Part shown: piece after piece, positions 1 through 9,592 of the stretch
Layout of the letters: the number at the start of each line of letters is the position of its first letter
Numbering within the stretch: position 1 is the stretch's first letter
Assembly (NCBI RefSeq): GCF_900258475.1
Contig: NZ_LT984887.1
Span: 1,002,353 to 1,066,352 of the forward strand
Reading direction: 5' to 3'
Source: Anaerococcus sp. Marseille-P3915
GTDB taxonomy: Bacteria > Bacillota > Clostridia > Tissierellales > Peptoniphilaceae
DNA length: 64,000 nt
Translations under genes and position numbers: made by a program
The notes under the pieces: model-generated
The model's input: the letters and a program-made list of their open reading frames with translations, nothing else
What the model was told of the DNA's origin: nothing
Databases searched by the model: none

Positions 1-199
1 CTATATTATCATTTGGCATGTTATCTGCCTTTGCCATTTCGATAGCTGTCTTAAGACTTGCGTTATATTCTGGATCTAGTCCGCCTTCTCTAGCTGCTAC
101 TGTTATATTTCTAGCGTGTTTGGTAAAAATCTTACCTCTTTTTGCATCTTCACTACCTTTTTTATTTTTTATCTTACTCCACTTATTATGTCCTGACAT
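1..199 (-). CDS. YebC/PmpR/TACO1-family protein, 5' part only
   Basis: The gene reads leftwards off the window edge, so only the first 66 codons are present. They begin [20 protein letters not shown] and continue through [14 protein letters not shown], the signature N-terminus of the YebC/TACO1 family. Family members act as DNA-binding regulators or as translation factors that help ribosomes through difficult motifs. A strong AGGAAGGA site lies just upstream of the ATG. The ATG overlaps the stop of the YigZ-family gene by one base (TAATG), so the two are probably translationally coupled. The family assignment is secure; the specific role is not. Confidence 0.9.
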   Translation of the reverse strand, partial: MSGHNKWSKIKNKKGSEDAKRGKIFTKHARNITVAAREGGLDPEYNASLKTAIEMAKADNMPNDNI

Positions 200-855
200 T
201 AAATCCTTCCTTTCTCATAGAGCATTAGCTCTTTTATTTTATTAATTTCTATATTGGCGCTTGTCAAATTTATTAGATCTTTTTCAAACTTCTCGTACTT
301 ATCATGTCTTACATAGATTTCAAACTTTACTATATCTGTGTAAGACTTGTCAATTACTTGATATTTTTCTTCGTTTATATAATTTTCTATCTGACCTAAT
401 AGATTATATGACAAAATTAATTCTACTACAAAATAATCTCTTTTGTAAATAAGATTTGGACCAATTGTATCAGCTACCCCTTTTGTATAAGCTCTTACAA
501 GTCCTCCCTTGCCTAGAAGCTTGCCCCCAAAATACCTAGTTACAACTACGCAAACATTTGTGGCTTCTTCCTTTTCAAGAACAGATAGCATGGGAAGGCC
601 GGCTGAGCCTTGGGGCTCGCCGTCATCGTTATATCTTTTAATTTCTGGAGTCGTATTTATTATATAAGCTGTACAATTGTGGGTTGCATCCTTATGGTCT
701 CCTCTTACTTCCTCTATAAAGGCTAAGGCTTCTTCTTCACTTTCCACATGCTTTGCCCTTGTAATAAATACTGACTTTTCAACTTCAAATTCTGAAGTCT
801 TGACTCCTTCTATTGTTTTATAATCACCTGATGATATATTTGTTGAATTTGGCAT
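199..855 (-). CDS. YigZ/IMPACT family protein
   Basis: The 218-aa protein has the UPF0029 (IMPACT N-terminal) pattern: [27 protein letters not shown] and [20 protein letters not shown], followed by a smaller C-terminal domain. That is the full bacterial YigZ length. Eukaryotic IMPACT proteins affect translation control, while the bacterial role is poorly defined. The ATG at 855 has an AAGGAAG site, but it lies inside the end of hflX, giving a 32-bp overlap. The gene sits between hflX and yebC in one minus-strand transcription unit of translation-related proteins. Confidence 0.88.
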   Translation of the reverse strand: MPNSTNISSGDYKTIEGVKTSEFEVEKSVFITRAKHVESEEEALAFIEEVRGDHKDATHNCTAYIINTTPEIKRYNDDGEPQGSAGLPMLSVLEKEEATNVCVVVTRYFGGKLLGKGGLVRAYTKGVADTIGPNLIYKRDYFVVELILSYNLLGQIENYINEEKYQVIDKSYTDIVKFEIYVRHDKYEKFEKDLINLTSANIEINKIKELMLYEKGRI

Positions 856-2059
856 AATCTTCCTTATTTATTTCAAAAGTAATATTAGTTCCATCGCTGT
901 CATATTCAGTTTCTAATATATCGTAATTTGTCATCATATAATCAAGAACTGCTCCATCACTAAAAGATATGTGCATCTTTACCCTTGTATAATCTTCTTT
1001 TATGACCTTGACAATCTCTTCCTTTAGTCTTATCAAATCTTTATCTTCATGGGCTGATATGAATATTCTCTCATATTCACGTTTATAAAGACTTACAGCT
1101 GTCAGATTATCGACAAGGTCGATCTTATTAAAGACATAGATAATATACTTGCCCTCAAGATTTATTTCATCAAGCGACTTTTCTATGGTCTTAATTTGAC
1201 CTTCAATATTAGATGATGAATTGATAACAATTAATAGCATATCAGCAAATTTAATTTCTTCAAGAGTTGTTAAGAATGAATCATTTAATTCCTTAGATAG
1301 GTTATCTATAAAACCAACTGTATCTGTTAGAGTCACCTTAGTGTTTGAAAAATCAAGTCTCCTGGTAGATGTATCAAGGGTAGCAAATAACAAATCGTCA
1401 GAATAGACGTATTTTTCAGAACCAAACAAATTCATCATCCCATTTAATATCGTAGATTTACCAGCATTTGTATAGCCTACTAGAGAAATATTAAATGAAG
1501 ACTCCCTAGATTTTCTATTTGTGACTTTTGTCTTTTCGATATCTTTTAAGGATTTTTCAAGGGATTTTATATCTCTTACTATGGCTCTCCTATCGGTTTC
1601 AAGCATGGTTTCACCCGGTCCTCTGGTACCAATTCCTCCGGCCTGTCTGGATAGGTATGAAAACCACTTATTAATCCTTGGTAATTGATACTTAAGCTGG
1701 GCAAGCTTTATCTTAAGCCTGGCTTCACGGGTGTGGGCTCTTTGGGCAAAGATATCAAGAATAAGGCTTGTCCAATCTACAACTTTTAGCTTTAACTCTT
1801 CCTCAAGGTTATATAATTGGCTTGGAGATAATTCTACATCAAAAATTACTGTCTTTACTTCTAAATTCTCCGCAAGCTCCCTTATTTCTTCAAGCTTGCC
1901 CTTACCAATGTAAAATCTTGGATTAACCTTACTAACAACTTGGCTAACAAAAGCAACAGGCTTTCCACCTGCTGTATTTATCAAAGATTCTAATTCATAT
2001 ATTTTAATTTCTTCATCATCATCCCTGTCAAGGACATTGACTTGTATTACTTCTTGCAT
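824..2059 (-). CDS. hflX: GTPase HflX
   Basis: The 411-aa protein is a ribosome-associated GTPase that splits or rescues stalled ribosomes. It has the HflX N-terminal domain (about residues 20-170, including RQAGGIGTRGPGETMLETDRR). The Era-like G domain follows: G1 VGYTNAGKST, G3 DTVGFI and G4 NKID. A short C-terminal domain completes it. The start follows an AAAGGAA site. It is the first gene of the hflX-yigZ-yebC run and its 3' end overlaps the YigZ gene. A TATAAT box lies at about 2079-2084 (reverse strand), about 20-25 bases upstream of the start. Confidence 0.95.
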   Translation of the reverse strand: MQEVIQVNVLDRDDDEEIKIYELESLINTAGGKPVAFVSQVVSKVNPRFYIGKGKLEEIRELAENLEVKTVIFDVELSPSQLYNLEEELKLKVVDWTSLILDIFAQRAHTREARLKIKLAQLKYQLPRINKWFSYLSRQAGGIGTRGPGETMLETDRRAIVRDIKSLEKSLKDIEKTKVTNRKSRESSFNISLVGYTNAGKSTILNGMMNLFGSEKYVYSDDLLFATLDTSTRRLDFSNTKVTLTDTVGFIDNLSKELNDSFLTTLEEIKFADMLLIVINSSSNIEGQIKTIEKSLDEINLEGKYIIYVFNKIDLVDNLTAVSLYKREYERIFISAHEDKDLIRLKEEIVKVIKEDYTRVKMHISFSDGAVLDYMMTNYDILETEYDSDGTNITFEINKEDYAKFNKYIIR

Positions 2060-2078
2060 AAAATTCCTTTCCCTAAAG

Positions 2079-2153
2079 ATTATACTTTTATCTAAAATTT
2101 AATAAAGTATGGAACTTACCCGCAAAAAATGATAAAATAGATATAGGTATAAT
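2079..2153. promoter_or_regulatory. Divergent -10 elements for hflX and the class A PBP gene
   Basis: The 128-base gap between hflX and the PBP gene holds a TATAAT on the minus strand at 2079-2084 (towards hflX) and a TATAAT on the plus strand at 2148-2153 (towards the PBP). Neither has a convincing -35 hexamer, so the assignment rests on the -10 boxes and position only. Confidence 0.45.
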
Positions 2154-2187
2154 TTACGAAATATAAAAAAATACAAATGGAGGCCAT

Positions 2188-5082
2188 ATGCATAAAAAAG
2201 CAGCCGCTATTATCATAAAAATCTTACTAATAGTAGTACTATTTTTAGGGTCGATTATGGTAATATTTGCAGGAATAACAGGCGGTGCAATACTTGAAGT
2301 CATGAAAAATGCACCAGAAATCGATGCTAACGCTATAAAAAATGAAATGAGTCAAAACTCAGTCATTGTAGATGAAGATGGCAATGAAGTAGATGCTATT
2401 GCTACAAGTCAATATAGGGAGATAGTTGATTATAACAAAATCCCTGATGACCTTAAAAATGCCTTTGTAGCAGTAGAGGATGAGAGATTTTATGAACACA
2501 AGGGAATTGACCCAATATCAATCCTAGGTTCTATGGTAGAAAACCTAAGGGCAGGAAGCATTGTAAGGGGTGGTTCTACCATCACCCAACAACTTGCTAG
2601 AAATACTTATCTTAGCAACGATCAAACCTATCAAAGAAAGATAAAAGAAATTTATCTAGCTCTAGAAATAGAAGAACACCTAAGCAAGGAAGAAATCCTA
2701 GGAACCTACTTAAATAGAGTCTTCATGGGCCAAAATACCTATGGAGTTCAGGCAGCAGCCAAAACATACTTTAATAAGGATGTATCAGAGCTAAACCTAG
2801 CCCAATGCGCAGCCCTTGCAGGAATTGTCCAATCTCCATCAGAAAATTCCCTCTATAAGTCATTAAAGACAAGCGAAGTGACAAATGAAAAAGTCCTCGG
2901 TGAATTTACCATAGACGGGACAAAATATTCTGCAGTTTATAACGAAGCGCCAATAAAGCGAGAAGTATATATACTAGATAAGATGTTAGAATTAGGCTAT
3001 ATCGATAAGAAAGCTTACGATGAAGCTATAGAATTTGATGTATCAAAATCTATAGAACCTGCCGAAAGAGCTAATACCGAAATCGCCTCATATTTCAATT
3101 CCCTACTTGAAAAACAAGTTGTAGCTAAACTTATGGAAAAATTAAATATGAGTGAAAACCAAGCTTGGGATAGGCTTTACTACGGCGGCCTTAAAATAAC
3201 AACAACCATAGATACAGAGATGCAAAAAACTCTCGAAGATATCTATAGCAACTTCTCATCCTACCTCATGGGAGATACTTCAGGTTGGGATGTCGCTCCC
3301 CTACTTAAGATGAAATATGATAATTGGGGAAATATTATAAATACTGATGGCAAGCTCTTATATTATGCAAAAAGCAACTTCTTAAATGAAAATAATGATA
3401 TAAGACTTTCCCCTGATGATTGCCATATGGATGATGACGGGAATATAGTTCTTACAACAAACAAGGCCTATCTAGATCAGGCAAAACTAGTCTTTAGAAA
3501 CTATTATTCCCTAGATGATGAAAACAAAAACTTAAGAACCCACAGAACAGGAGATATAGACCTAGGTTCAAATAAAAATATCTATCTAGATGATGAAGAT
3601 AATATCGTAATATCAAAATCTTACCTAAAAGATAACGAAAACTTATTTACAGCCTACGATGATGGAAGTTTTTCAATAAATAAGGACTATTATGATATAG
3701 ACCTAGAAGGTACAATTCAGCCTCAATCATCAACAGTAATAATCGACCAGGCAAATGGACAAATCAAGGCTATAATGGGTGGACGTGACCAAAAAGGTAT
3801 GAGAATCCTTAATAGGGCTTCATCTGTTCCTAGACAACCAGGTTCATCAATTAAACCAATAGCTACCTATACTCCAGCGCTAGACAATGGCTTTAACCTT
3901 GCAACAGGTGTAGATGATGTACCTCAAATGTTAAATGAAGATGGCAAGCCTTGGCCAAACAACGTCTATGAGTACTACATGGGAGTAAAGCCAATCAGAG
4001 AAGCTATAAAAATGTCAATAAATACAATAGCAGTCTCTACCTTAGATAAGGTTGGAATTGATACATCAATCTCCTACCTCAAAAACTTTGGCATAATCAA
4101 AGATAGCGGAGCCGACAACTTCGTAAGCTCTGATGAGGATAAGGAAATAAATGACGAAAACCTCGCAGCCCTAGGTCTTGGAGCAATGACTCGTGGTCTA
4201 ACAGCTCTAGATATGACAGGAGCCTATGCAGCCCTTGCAAACTACGGAAAGTATAACGAACCACTCACCTTCTCAAAAATCGTGGACTCTACAGGTAAGG
4301 TTCTATTTGAAGAAAAAGAAAAAACTAGTCATGAAGTAACAAGTCCAGAAACAGCCTACCAAATAACATCAGCCCTACAAGATGCTGGTAAATTCTATGG
4401 CAATATCTACCTAAATGGAACAGATTTTGCCACAAAGACAGGTACAACAGATGATTACAACGACTTCTGGTGCCTAGGCTATACCCCATACTACACAGTA
4501 GGAATCTGGATGGGATGTGATGATCAAAACATCTCCCTAACTGGTACATCTGCAGAAAGAGCAGCCCTCATGTGGAATGTAATAAATAACAAAATCCTAG
4601 ATGGCTATGAAGCTGCTAGCTTTGAAGTTCCTAAAGGCATAGTTTCAATGAAGGTAGATACTATGAGTGGAATGCTTCCAACCGATGCATCTTATGCAGA
4701 CCCAAGAGGAACTGTCATCACAGAAATCTTCGGACCAAATAACCAGCCAACAGCAGAAGACGATGTACACGAGTGGGTAAACGTAGATTCAAGAAATAAT
4801 CTCTTAGTAAGTAATGTAACTCCAAGCGAGTTTATAGTCTCAAGGTCATTTATAAATCCAAAGAGCAACTACGATCCAAGTAAATTTAATAACATTTATC
4901 CAAAAGATTGGAAGCAAAGAATTCCAAAAGCTTATTCTAACCTCGGAGAACCAGAACCTGAGGATGAAGAAGATGATGATGATAAAAAAGATAAAGACAA
5001 GGACAAAAAATCTGACAAGGATAAGGAAAAACCAAAAGACCAAGAGCCAAAAGAAGAAAATCCAGAAAACCCACAACCATAG
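2188..5082 (+). CDS. Class A penicillin-binding protein (PBP1A-type)
   Basis: A 964-aa bifunctional peptidoglycan synthase anchored by one N-terminal membrane segment (about residues 7-33). The GT51 glycosyltransferase domain carries EDERFYEHKGID, RGGSTITQQLARN and a Glu/Arg-rich third motif. The transpeptidase domain has all three active-site motifs: SSIK at residues 553-556, SIN at 610-612 and KTG at 750-752. About 40 residues at the C-terminus are low-complexity Lys/Asp/Glu/Pro, probably a charged extracellular tail. An unusually Asn/Asp-rich insert separates the two domains (about 380-500). The start follows GGAGG, and a strong terminator follows the stop. Confidence 0.95.
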   Translation: MHKKAAAIIIKILLIVVLFLGSIMVIFAGITGGAILEVMKNAPEIDANAIKNEMSQNSVIVDEDGNEVDAIATSQYREIVDYNKIPDDLKNAFVAVEDERFYEHKGIDPISILGSMVENLRAGSIVRGGSTITQQLARNTYLSNDQTYQRKIKEIYLALEIEEHLSKEEILGTYLNRVFMGQNTYGVQAAAKTYFNKDVSELNLAQCAALAGIVQSPSENSLYKSLKTSEVTNEKVLGEFTIDGTKYSAVYNEAPIKREVYILDKMLELGYIDKKAYDEAIEFDVSKSIEPAERANTEIASYFNSLLEKQVVAKLMEKLNMSENQAWDRLYYGGLKITTTIDTEMQKTLEDIYSNFSSYLMGDTSGWDVAPLLKMKYDNWGNIINTDGKLLYYAKSNFLNENNDIRLSPDDCHMDDDGNIVLTTNKAYLDQAKLVFRNYYSLDDENKNLRTHRTGDIDLGSNKNIYLDDEDNIVISKSYLKDNENLFTAYDDGSFSINKDYYDIDLEGTIQPQSSTVIIDQANGQIKAIMGGRDQKGMRILNRASSVPRQPGSSIKPIATYTPALDNGFNLATGVDDVPQMLNEDGKPWPNNVYEYYMGVKPIREAIKMSINTIAVSTLDKVGIDTSISYLKNFGIIKDSGADNFVSSDEDKEINDENLAALGLGAMTRGLTALDMTGAYAALANYGKYNEPLTFSKIVDSTGKVLFEEKEKTSHEVTSPETAYQITSALQDAGKFYGNIYLNGTDFATKTGTTDDYNDFWCLGYTPYYTVGIWMGCDDQNISLTGTSAERAALMWNVINNKILDGYEAASFEVPKGIVSMKVDTMSGMLPTDASYADPRGTVITEIFGPNNQPTAEDDVHEWVNVDSRNNLLVSNVTPSEFIVSRSFINPKSNYDPSKFNNIYPKDWKQRIPKAYSNLGEPEPEDEEDDDDKKDKDKDKKSDKDKEKPKDQEPKEENPENPQP

Positions 5083-5084
5083 GA

Positions 5085-5128
5085 AAAGCCGCTTGAATGC
5101 TTAAACATTTCAAGCGGCTTTATTTTTT
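5085..5128. terminator. Bidirectional terminator after the PBP gene
   Basis: The 13-bp arm AAAGCCGCTTGAA (5085-5097) pairs with TTCAAGCGGCTTT (5109-5121) and is followed by a T-rich run. It lies between convergent genes and has T residues on both sides, so it can serve both. Confidence 0.9.
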
Positions 5129-5129
5129 A

Positions 5130-5381
5130 TTACTTATTACGTCCTTGGATAAGACCGAGTACAAATAATAAAATCACTGCACCGACAATGGCTGTAATGA
5201 TTTGACCAAAAGTACCTGCGGCATAGTTTTTAAAGATGAAGTTACCTAAGTAACCACCAAGTATACCTACAAATATATTAGCAATACCTCCCATTTCGGC
5301 ATCTCTTTTCATAATTCTACTAGCAATCCATCCTGCTAGGGCTCCTATAATTAGAGTCATAATAAATCCGTAATTTCCCAT
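5130..5381 (-). CDS. GlsB/YeaQ/YmgE family membrane protein
   Basis: This 83-aa protein has three hydrophobic segments rich in Gly, with ALAGWIASRIMKRD and FVGILGGYLGNFIF, typical of the transglycosylase-associated (YeaQ/YmgE) stress-protein family. The start at 5381 (MGNYGF) is preferred because AAAGGAG sits 5 bases upstream. An in-frame ATG five codons earlier lies within that ribosome binding site and is unlikely to be used. The function in general envelope stress is known only by association. Confidence 0.88.
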   Translation of the reverse strand: MGNYGFIMTLIIGALAGWIASRIMKRDAEMGGIANIFVGILGGYLGNFIFKNYAAGTFGQIITAIVGAVILLFVLGLIQGRNK

Positions 5382-5511
5382 AATTACTCCTTTCATATTT
5401 AAAATTTCAAAGAAATTATTTTTATATTTACTACATTATTATATATATCCATTTTTAGACTTTTTAAACAATTATATTATAGATAAAAAACAAATTTCCT
5501 TATCTTTATGG

Positions 5512-5517
5512 TATAAT
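5512..5517 (+). promoter_or_regulatory. -10 box for the two-component operon
   Basis: TATAAT sits 18 bases before the response-regulator start, ahead of a GGAAGGTG ribosome binding site. No clear -35 is visible in the AT-rich upstream DNA, which suggests an activator-dependent or weak promoter. Confidence 0.5.
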
Positions 5518-5535
5518 AAACCTGGAAGGTGAAGT

Positions 5536-6249
5536 ATGGAAAAGATTAATATTTTAATTATAGAAGATGAAGAAAGCATAAATAATATAGTGAAATCTTA
5601 CCTAGCAAAGGAAGGCTATGGAGTATTTCAAGCTTATGATGGCGAGGAAGGATTAAAAATATTTTTAAATGAAGATATTGACCTAGTTATCCTAGATTTG
5701 ATGTTGCCAAAACTTGCTGGTGAGGAAGTTATAAAAGAAATCAGAAATAGATCAAAAGTACCTGTAATCATGCTATCAGCAAAAGTCGAAGAAGATGATA
5801 AAGTCAAGGGCCTAAGACTTGGAGCAGATGATTATATAACAAAACCTTTTTCTGCAAGAGAATTAATAGAAAGAATAAAGGCAATCCTTAGAAGGATTGA
5901 AAAATACAATATACCAAGAGCTGATATTATAAAAACCCTAGATGGTAGGCTTGAGATGGACCTTAAGTACAACAGATTTTTCAAAGATGGTGAGGAAATC
6001 TACTTAACCAAAAATGAATTTTCAATACTTAAGACCCTATTTTCAAACCCTAACAAAATCTATACCAGAGATGAGATAATCCAAATAACTTTTGGTTATG
6101 ACTACGATGCCTATGATAGGGCCATAGATACCCACATCAAAAATATCAGACAAAAAATAGAAGATAATCCCAAAAAACCACAATATATCAAGACAATTTA
6201 TGGGATGGGCTACAAGTCCGGTGGCATAGATGACAACTCTCAAGAATAA
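5536..6249 (+). CDS. OmpR-family response regulator
   Basis: The 237-aa protein has a receiver domain with the acidic pair IEDEES, phospho-acceptor Asp in LVILDLMLP (about residue 55), and the conserved Lys in ITKPFSAREL. A winged-helix DNA-binding domain follows (YLTKNEFSILKTLF ... AIDTHIKNIRQKIE ... YIKTIYGMGYK). It overlaps the histidine kinase gene by 20 bp, so the pair is co-translated. The genes controlled cannot be read from the sequence; the PBP gene upstream and the S41-like gene downstream make a cell-envelope role plausible. Confidence 0.93.
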   Translation: MEKINILIIEDEESINNIVKSYLAKEGYGVFQAYDGEEGLKIFLNEDIDLVILDLMLPKLAGEEVIKEIRNRSKVPVIMLSAKVEEDDKVKGLRLGADDYITKPFSARELIERIKAILRRIEKYNIPRADIIKTLDGRLEMDLKYNRFFKDGEEIYLTKNEFSILKTLFSNPNKIYTRDEIIQITFGYDYDAYDRAIDTHIKNIRQKIEDNPKKPQYIKTIYGMGYKSGGIDDNSQE

Positions 6250-7594
6250 GATAATTAAAAACTTTATAGCAGGGATCCTCTCTTGTATCTTAGTTTTTTC
6301 AATTCTTATCACCTTGATGGTCACAATCAACTATAACGACTTATTTAGGCAGTTAGATGATAAGAGGCCAAATGAAATCTCAGATCAATTTATAAGACTA
6401 AATAACGATAAGGATATATCAAGCAAATTCATGTGGTCATATCTTGATAACATGGCCCATGATTCAAAAGTAGATATTGAATATTACGATGAAGCTGGCA
6501 AGCTTATAAAACATTTAGAAGGCCGTGATAAAAGCGATGATTCTAAGATTCTATCTAAGGAATATAATATCATAGATGATACAACAAACCTAAATGCTGG
6601 TAAAATTATAATCCGCTACAACAGGGACCTAACCGGTGTAAACGAAGTTAAAAACAACTTTACCCAGGCTGTAATTTATGCAATTACAATATCTCTTGCA
6701 ATCGGAACAGTTATAGCTATAATCTTATCTACCAATATATCTAATCCAATTACTTCAATTGGAGAATCTACCCTCGCTATCAAGGAAGGCGTCTATGATC
6801 AGATTGAAGAGGAAACAGATATAAGAGAGATTGAAAATCTTAAAGATAATATAAATTTCCTCTCAAACAACCTCAAAAAGCAAGAATCAATTAGGAAACA
6901 ATATGCCCAAGATATATCTCATGAGCTTAGGACTCCCCTAACCAATCTTAAGCTTACAATCGAGGCTATGAAAGATGGAATAATAGATGCAGATCCTGCC
7001 ACTTTTGACACACTTACAGCAGAAATAGTAAGGCTTGAAGGCCTTATTGTTGGACTTAAAAATACCTTTGAAGAAAATGTTGCACACGCTGTTTTATCAA
7101 AATCCATGGTGGATGTAAGTGAGCTTGTCTCATACATCGCAAAAAGTTTTAACGCAAAGGCAAAGCTTAATAATATCAGAATTAACACTTATATCGATGA
7201 AGATGTAAGGCTCTATACCGACAGAGATAAGCTAAGCCAAATCATTCAAAACCTAGTTTCAAATGCCATAAAAGCTATAGGCAAAAATGGTACTATAGAG
7301 ATAAATCTGACTGAGGATGAAAAAGAAATACAAGTAAGTGTTAAAGATAGCGGTATAGGTATAAAAGAAGAAGATATACCAAGAATATTTGATAGGTTCT
7401 ACAGGGTAGAAGATTCTAGAAATACCAAAGATAACGGAGTTGGCCTGGGACTTGCCATAACCAAAAACTTTGTCCTAGCCTTAGAAGGAAAAATAAGAGT
7501 TAAATCTAATCTTGGCTTTGGAAGCGAGTTTAATGTAGTCTTTGAGAAAAATAATAGGATGAACAATGACAAGAAGAAAGACAAACACCTCTAG
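6230..7594 (+). CDS. Sensor histidine kinase
   Basis: 454 aa. Two membrane segments (about 10-32 and 140-162) flank an extracellular sensor region. Then come a HAMP linker, the phospho-accepting H-box ISHELRTPLTNLK, and an ATPase domain with N-box NLVSNAIKA, G1 DSGIGI, F-box FDRFYR and G2 GVGLGLAI. It is the partner of the overlapping response regulator. A run of Asp/Lys at the C-terminus overlaps the next gene by 29 bp, so the three genes form one tightly coupled unit. Confidence 0.93.
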   Translation: MTTLKNKIIKNFIAGILSCILVFSILITLMVTINYNDLFRQLDDKRPNEISDQFIRLNNDKDISSKFMWSYLDNMAHDSKVDIEYYDEAGKLIKHLEGRDKSDDSKILSKEYNIIDDTTNLNAGKIIIRYNRDLTGVNEVKNNFTQAVIYAITISLAIGTVIAIILSTNISNPITSIGESTLAIKEGVYDQIEEETDIREIENLKDNINFLSNNLKKQESIRKQYAQDISHELRTPLTNLKLTIEAMKDGIIDADPATFDTLTAEIVRLEGLIVGLKNTFEENVAHAVLSKSMVDVSELVSYIAKSFNAKAKLNNIRINTYIDEDVRLYTDRDKLSQIIQNLVSNAIKAIGKNGTIEINLTEDEKEIQVSVKDSGIGIKEEDIPRIFDRFYRVEDSRNTKDNGVGLGLAITKNFVLALEGKIRVKSNLGFGSEFNVVFEKNNRMNNDKKKDKHL

Positions 7595-8969
7595 GAGGTC
7601 TAGAAAAGTAAATAAAAATAGCAAAGATAGGAATTCTTCACCAAAAAACCAAATCAGAGTTGTTAAAGATAGAAGGTCCATGGATAGGAGCGCCAAAGCC
7701 CGCCTAAGAAAGAGAAGAGAAAGGCAAAGAATATATTGGCTAAGGAGAATAGCTCTTCTTGCTTGCCTATTAATTGTTATCTTTATTCCAAGCTATCTTA
7801 TCTACAAAAAAGTTAATTCCTACAAATTTTTAGATTATCCAAGCTTTAGGGATGAAGTTCTAGATGACATATCAAAAGAAGCTTTCGTGACTTCAACTGA
7901 AGGCAGGAGCCTAACAAGTGCCGAAAAATCCAGCGACTTCGATAAGCTTCTTAAATACATGGTTAAAAACTATGCTGTAGATAAAAACAATAGGCAGTCT
8001 TATGAAGATTTTATCAAGCAAGGTGAAACATATAAGAAAAAAATTGCCAATTCAAAGACTGACCAAGAGTTTTTCACAATTTTGGGTAATTACCTATCAC
8101 TATTAAATGACCCAGCAAGCAAAATCCTAGATAAAGATACTTACGACGATTTGTTTGATTATTACAAAAATAAGGGTCAATCTCATATAAAAACTAGCCT
8201 TGAAAATCCTCAGGTAGTAAATAGATATAAGAGAATAATAAACGATAAGACCACAAGCAAGGCAAATATAGCAATTGAATCAGCAAGCACCCTAAGGATC
8301 AGCCTATCAGTGTTTAAACTTTCAGAGCTTAACACTATAATAGATGAGATGACCAAGGCTGTGACCTCTACCCCATCAATCACTAGAATTATTCTTGATT
8401 TAGAGGAAAACTCATCTATAAATTATCTCTTTGTAAATGAATTTGCGAAATACCTAATTCATCAAGACTATAACTTTGAAGATATCTTTTATTATAGAGG
8501 GTCTCTTTTAGGCAAAAACCTAGAAGATATCAAAAATTCAAATGAATCTGATTACCAAACCCCTTATATTAAAAATCAAGCAAGTAAAACAAACGAAAAA
8601 CCAAGCTCTTTTAATCTTAGTGACTATTCCTACTATGATAAGGTGACACTTAAGATAAAAAAGGATAGCACCTTTGCTAATAGGGGAATCTATATTTTGG
8701 TAAACTCAAATACCGCTAATGAAGCTATTAGACTTGCTTCAATACTAAAGGATTCAGGGGCCTATGTAGTTAAAAACGCCCTAGATCCAAATCCAAATAT
8801 GAATGATAGGATTTACAATATGATGCCAAGCCTCTTAGTGCTAGACCACTCAGGCCTTATTGTGAGCATAAGCACAGCTAGAGAAAAGGGCGAAAATAAG
8901 TATATAGAATATAATCAAAGAATCAATTCTAAAAATCCAATAGGAAGCATCCTATCTATCGCGGGCTAA
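7566..8969 (+). CDS. S41 (C-terminal processing protease)-like membrane protein, probably catalytically inactive
   Basis: The 467-aa product starts with a very basic cytoplasmic segment (about 55 residues rich in Arg, Lys and Ser), then one membrane helix (about 58-80) and an extracellular part. The C-terminal 200 residues follow the S41 fold pattern: TRIILDLEEN, and ILVNSNTANEAIRLASILKDSGA in place of the usual LVN.GSASASE..AGALKD block. The nucleophilic Ser of the TAS motif reads Asn here, so proteolysis by the normal Ser/Lys dyad is unlikely. No PDZ domain is evident. Its overlap with the kinase gene suggests a sensory or accessory role. The family call is by motif pattern only. Confidence 0.55.
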   Translation: MTRRKTNTSRRSRKVNKNSKDRNSSPKNQIRVVKDRRSMDRSAKARLRKRRERQRIYWLRRIALLACLLIVIFIPSYLIYKKVNSYKFLDYPSFRDEVLDDISKEAFVTSTEGRSLTSAEKSSDFDKLLKYMVKNYAVDKNNRQSYEDFIKQGETYKKKIANSKTDQEFFTILGNYLSLLNDPASKILDKDTYDDLFDYYKNKGQSHIKTSLENPQVVNRYKRIINDKTTSKANIAIESASTLRISLSVFKLSELNTIIDEMTKAVTSTPSITRIILDLEENSSINYLFVNEFAKYLIHQDYNFEDIFYYRGSLLGKNLEDIKNSNESDYQTPYIKNQASKTNEKPSSFNLSDYSYYDKVTLKIKKDSTFANRGIYILVNSNTANEAIRLASILKDSGAYVVKNALDPNPNMNDRIYNMMPSLLVLDHSGLIVSISTAREKGENKYIEYNQRINSKNPIGSILSIAG

Positions 8970-9052
8970 CCTTTAATTTTAAAATAAGTACCAAAAAACT
9001 AGGCTTTTGACCTGAACCCCAAAATCCGGAATACGGATGGAGGGGTTTTAGT

Positions 9053-9592
9053 ATGCCAAAATACACAAAAGAATTTAAAATCAAACTAGTAACGGAATAT
9101 TTATCAGGGGAATCTGGAGGCAGTCCGATGGTTGCTAAAAAATATGATATACCCGAAGGTACATTACAAAACTGGATAATCAAATATCAATCAGGTGGAT
9201 TTGATAACTTATCAAAAAAGCAAAATAAAGATAAATTCACTAGTGAATTTAAGCTATCTGTAATACAATATAAGCAAATCAATAATATCTCATTCAGACA
9301 AACCGCAGAGCACTTTAATATAAGCAATAAATCAATAATATGTAATCGGGAGAGAGCATATAGACAGCGTGGTTTATCTGGACTAGAGGATAACAGAGGA
9401 AGGCCTAGAAAAAATATGACCAAATCAAATAAAAAGTCTAAACTTAATACTCCAATAAATGAAAGTGAAAGAGAAGAATTAATAAGATTAAGAGAAGAAA
9501 ATAGACTTCTAAAAATGAAGATAATCTACGAAAAAAAGTTACAAGCCTTGCTTCTGGAAGAGGAAGCAGAAGCAAGAAAAAGACAAAGATAA
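9053..9592 (+). CDS. IS3-family transposase OrfA
   Basis: 179 aa, with two successive helix-turn-helix regions (about residues 5-50 and 60-105) followed by a leucine-zipper-like coiled coil with REENRLLKMK (about 135-170), as in IS150-group OrfA. GGAGGGG precedes the ATG. The canonical -1 slippery heptamer A AAA AAG sits in frame at 9532-9538, upstream of the orfA stop. OrfA alone should bind the terminal repeats; the active enzyme is the OrfAB fusion. Confidence 0.92.
   Translation: MPKYTKEFKIKLVTEYLSGESGGSPMVAKKYDIPEGTLQNWIIKYQSGGFDNLSKKQNKDKFTSEFKLSVIQYKQINNISFRQTAEHFNISNKSIICNRERAYRQRGLSGLEDNRGRPRKNMTKSNKKSKLNTPINESEREELIRLREENRLLKMKIIYEKKLQALLLEEEAEARKRQR

Noticed and set aside
4846..5076. 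Minus-strand hydrophobic frame opposite the PBP tail
   Set aside because: It is the complement of the Lys/Asp-rich low-complexity tail, which always reads as Phe/Ile/Leu-rich; no start signals.
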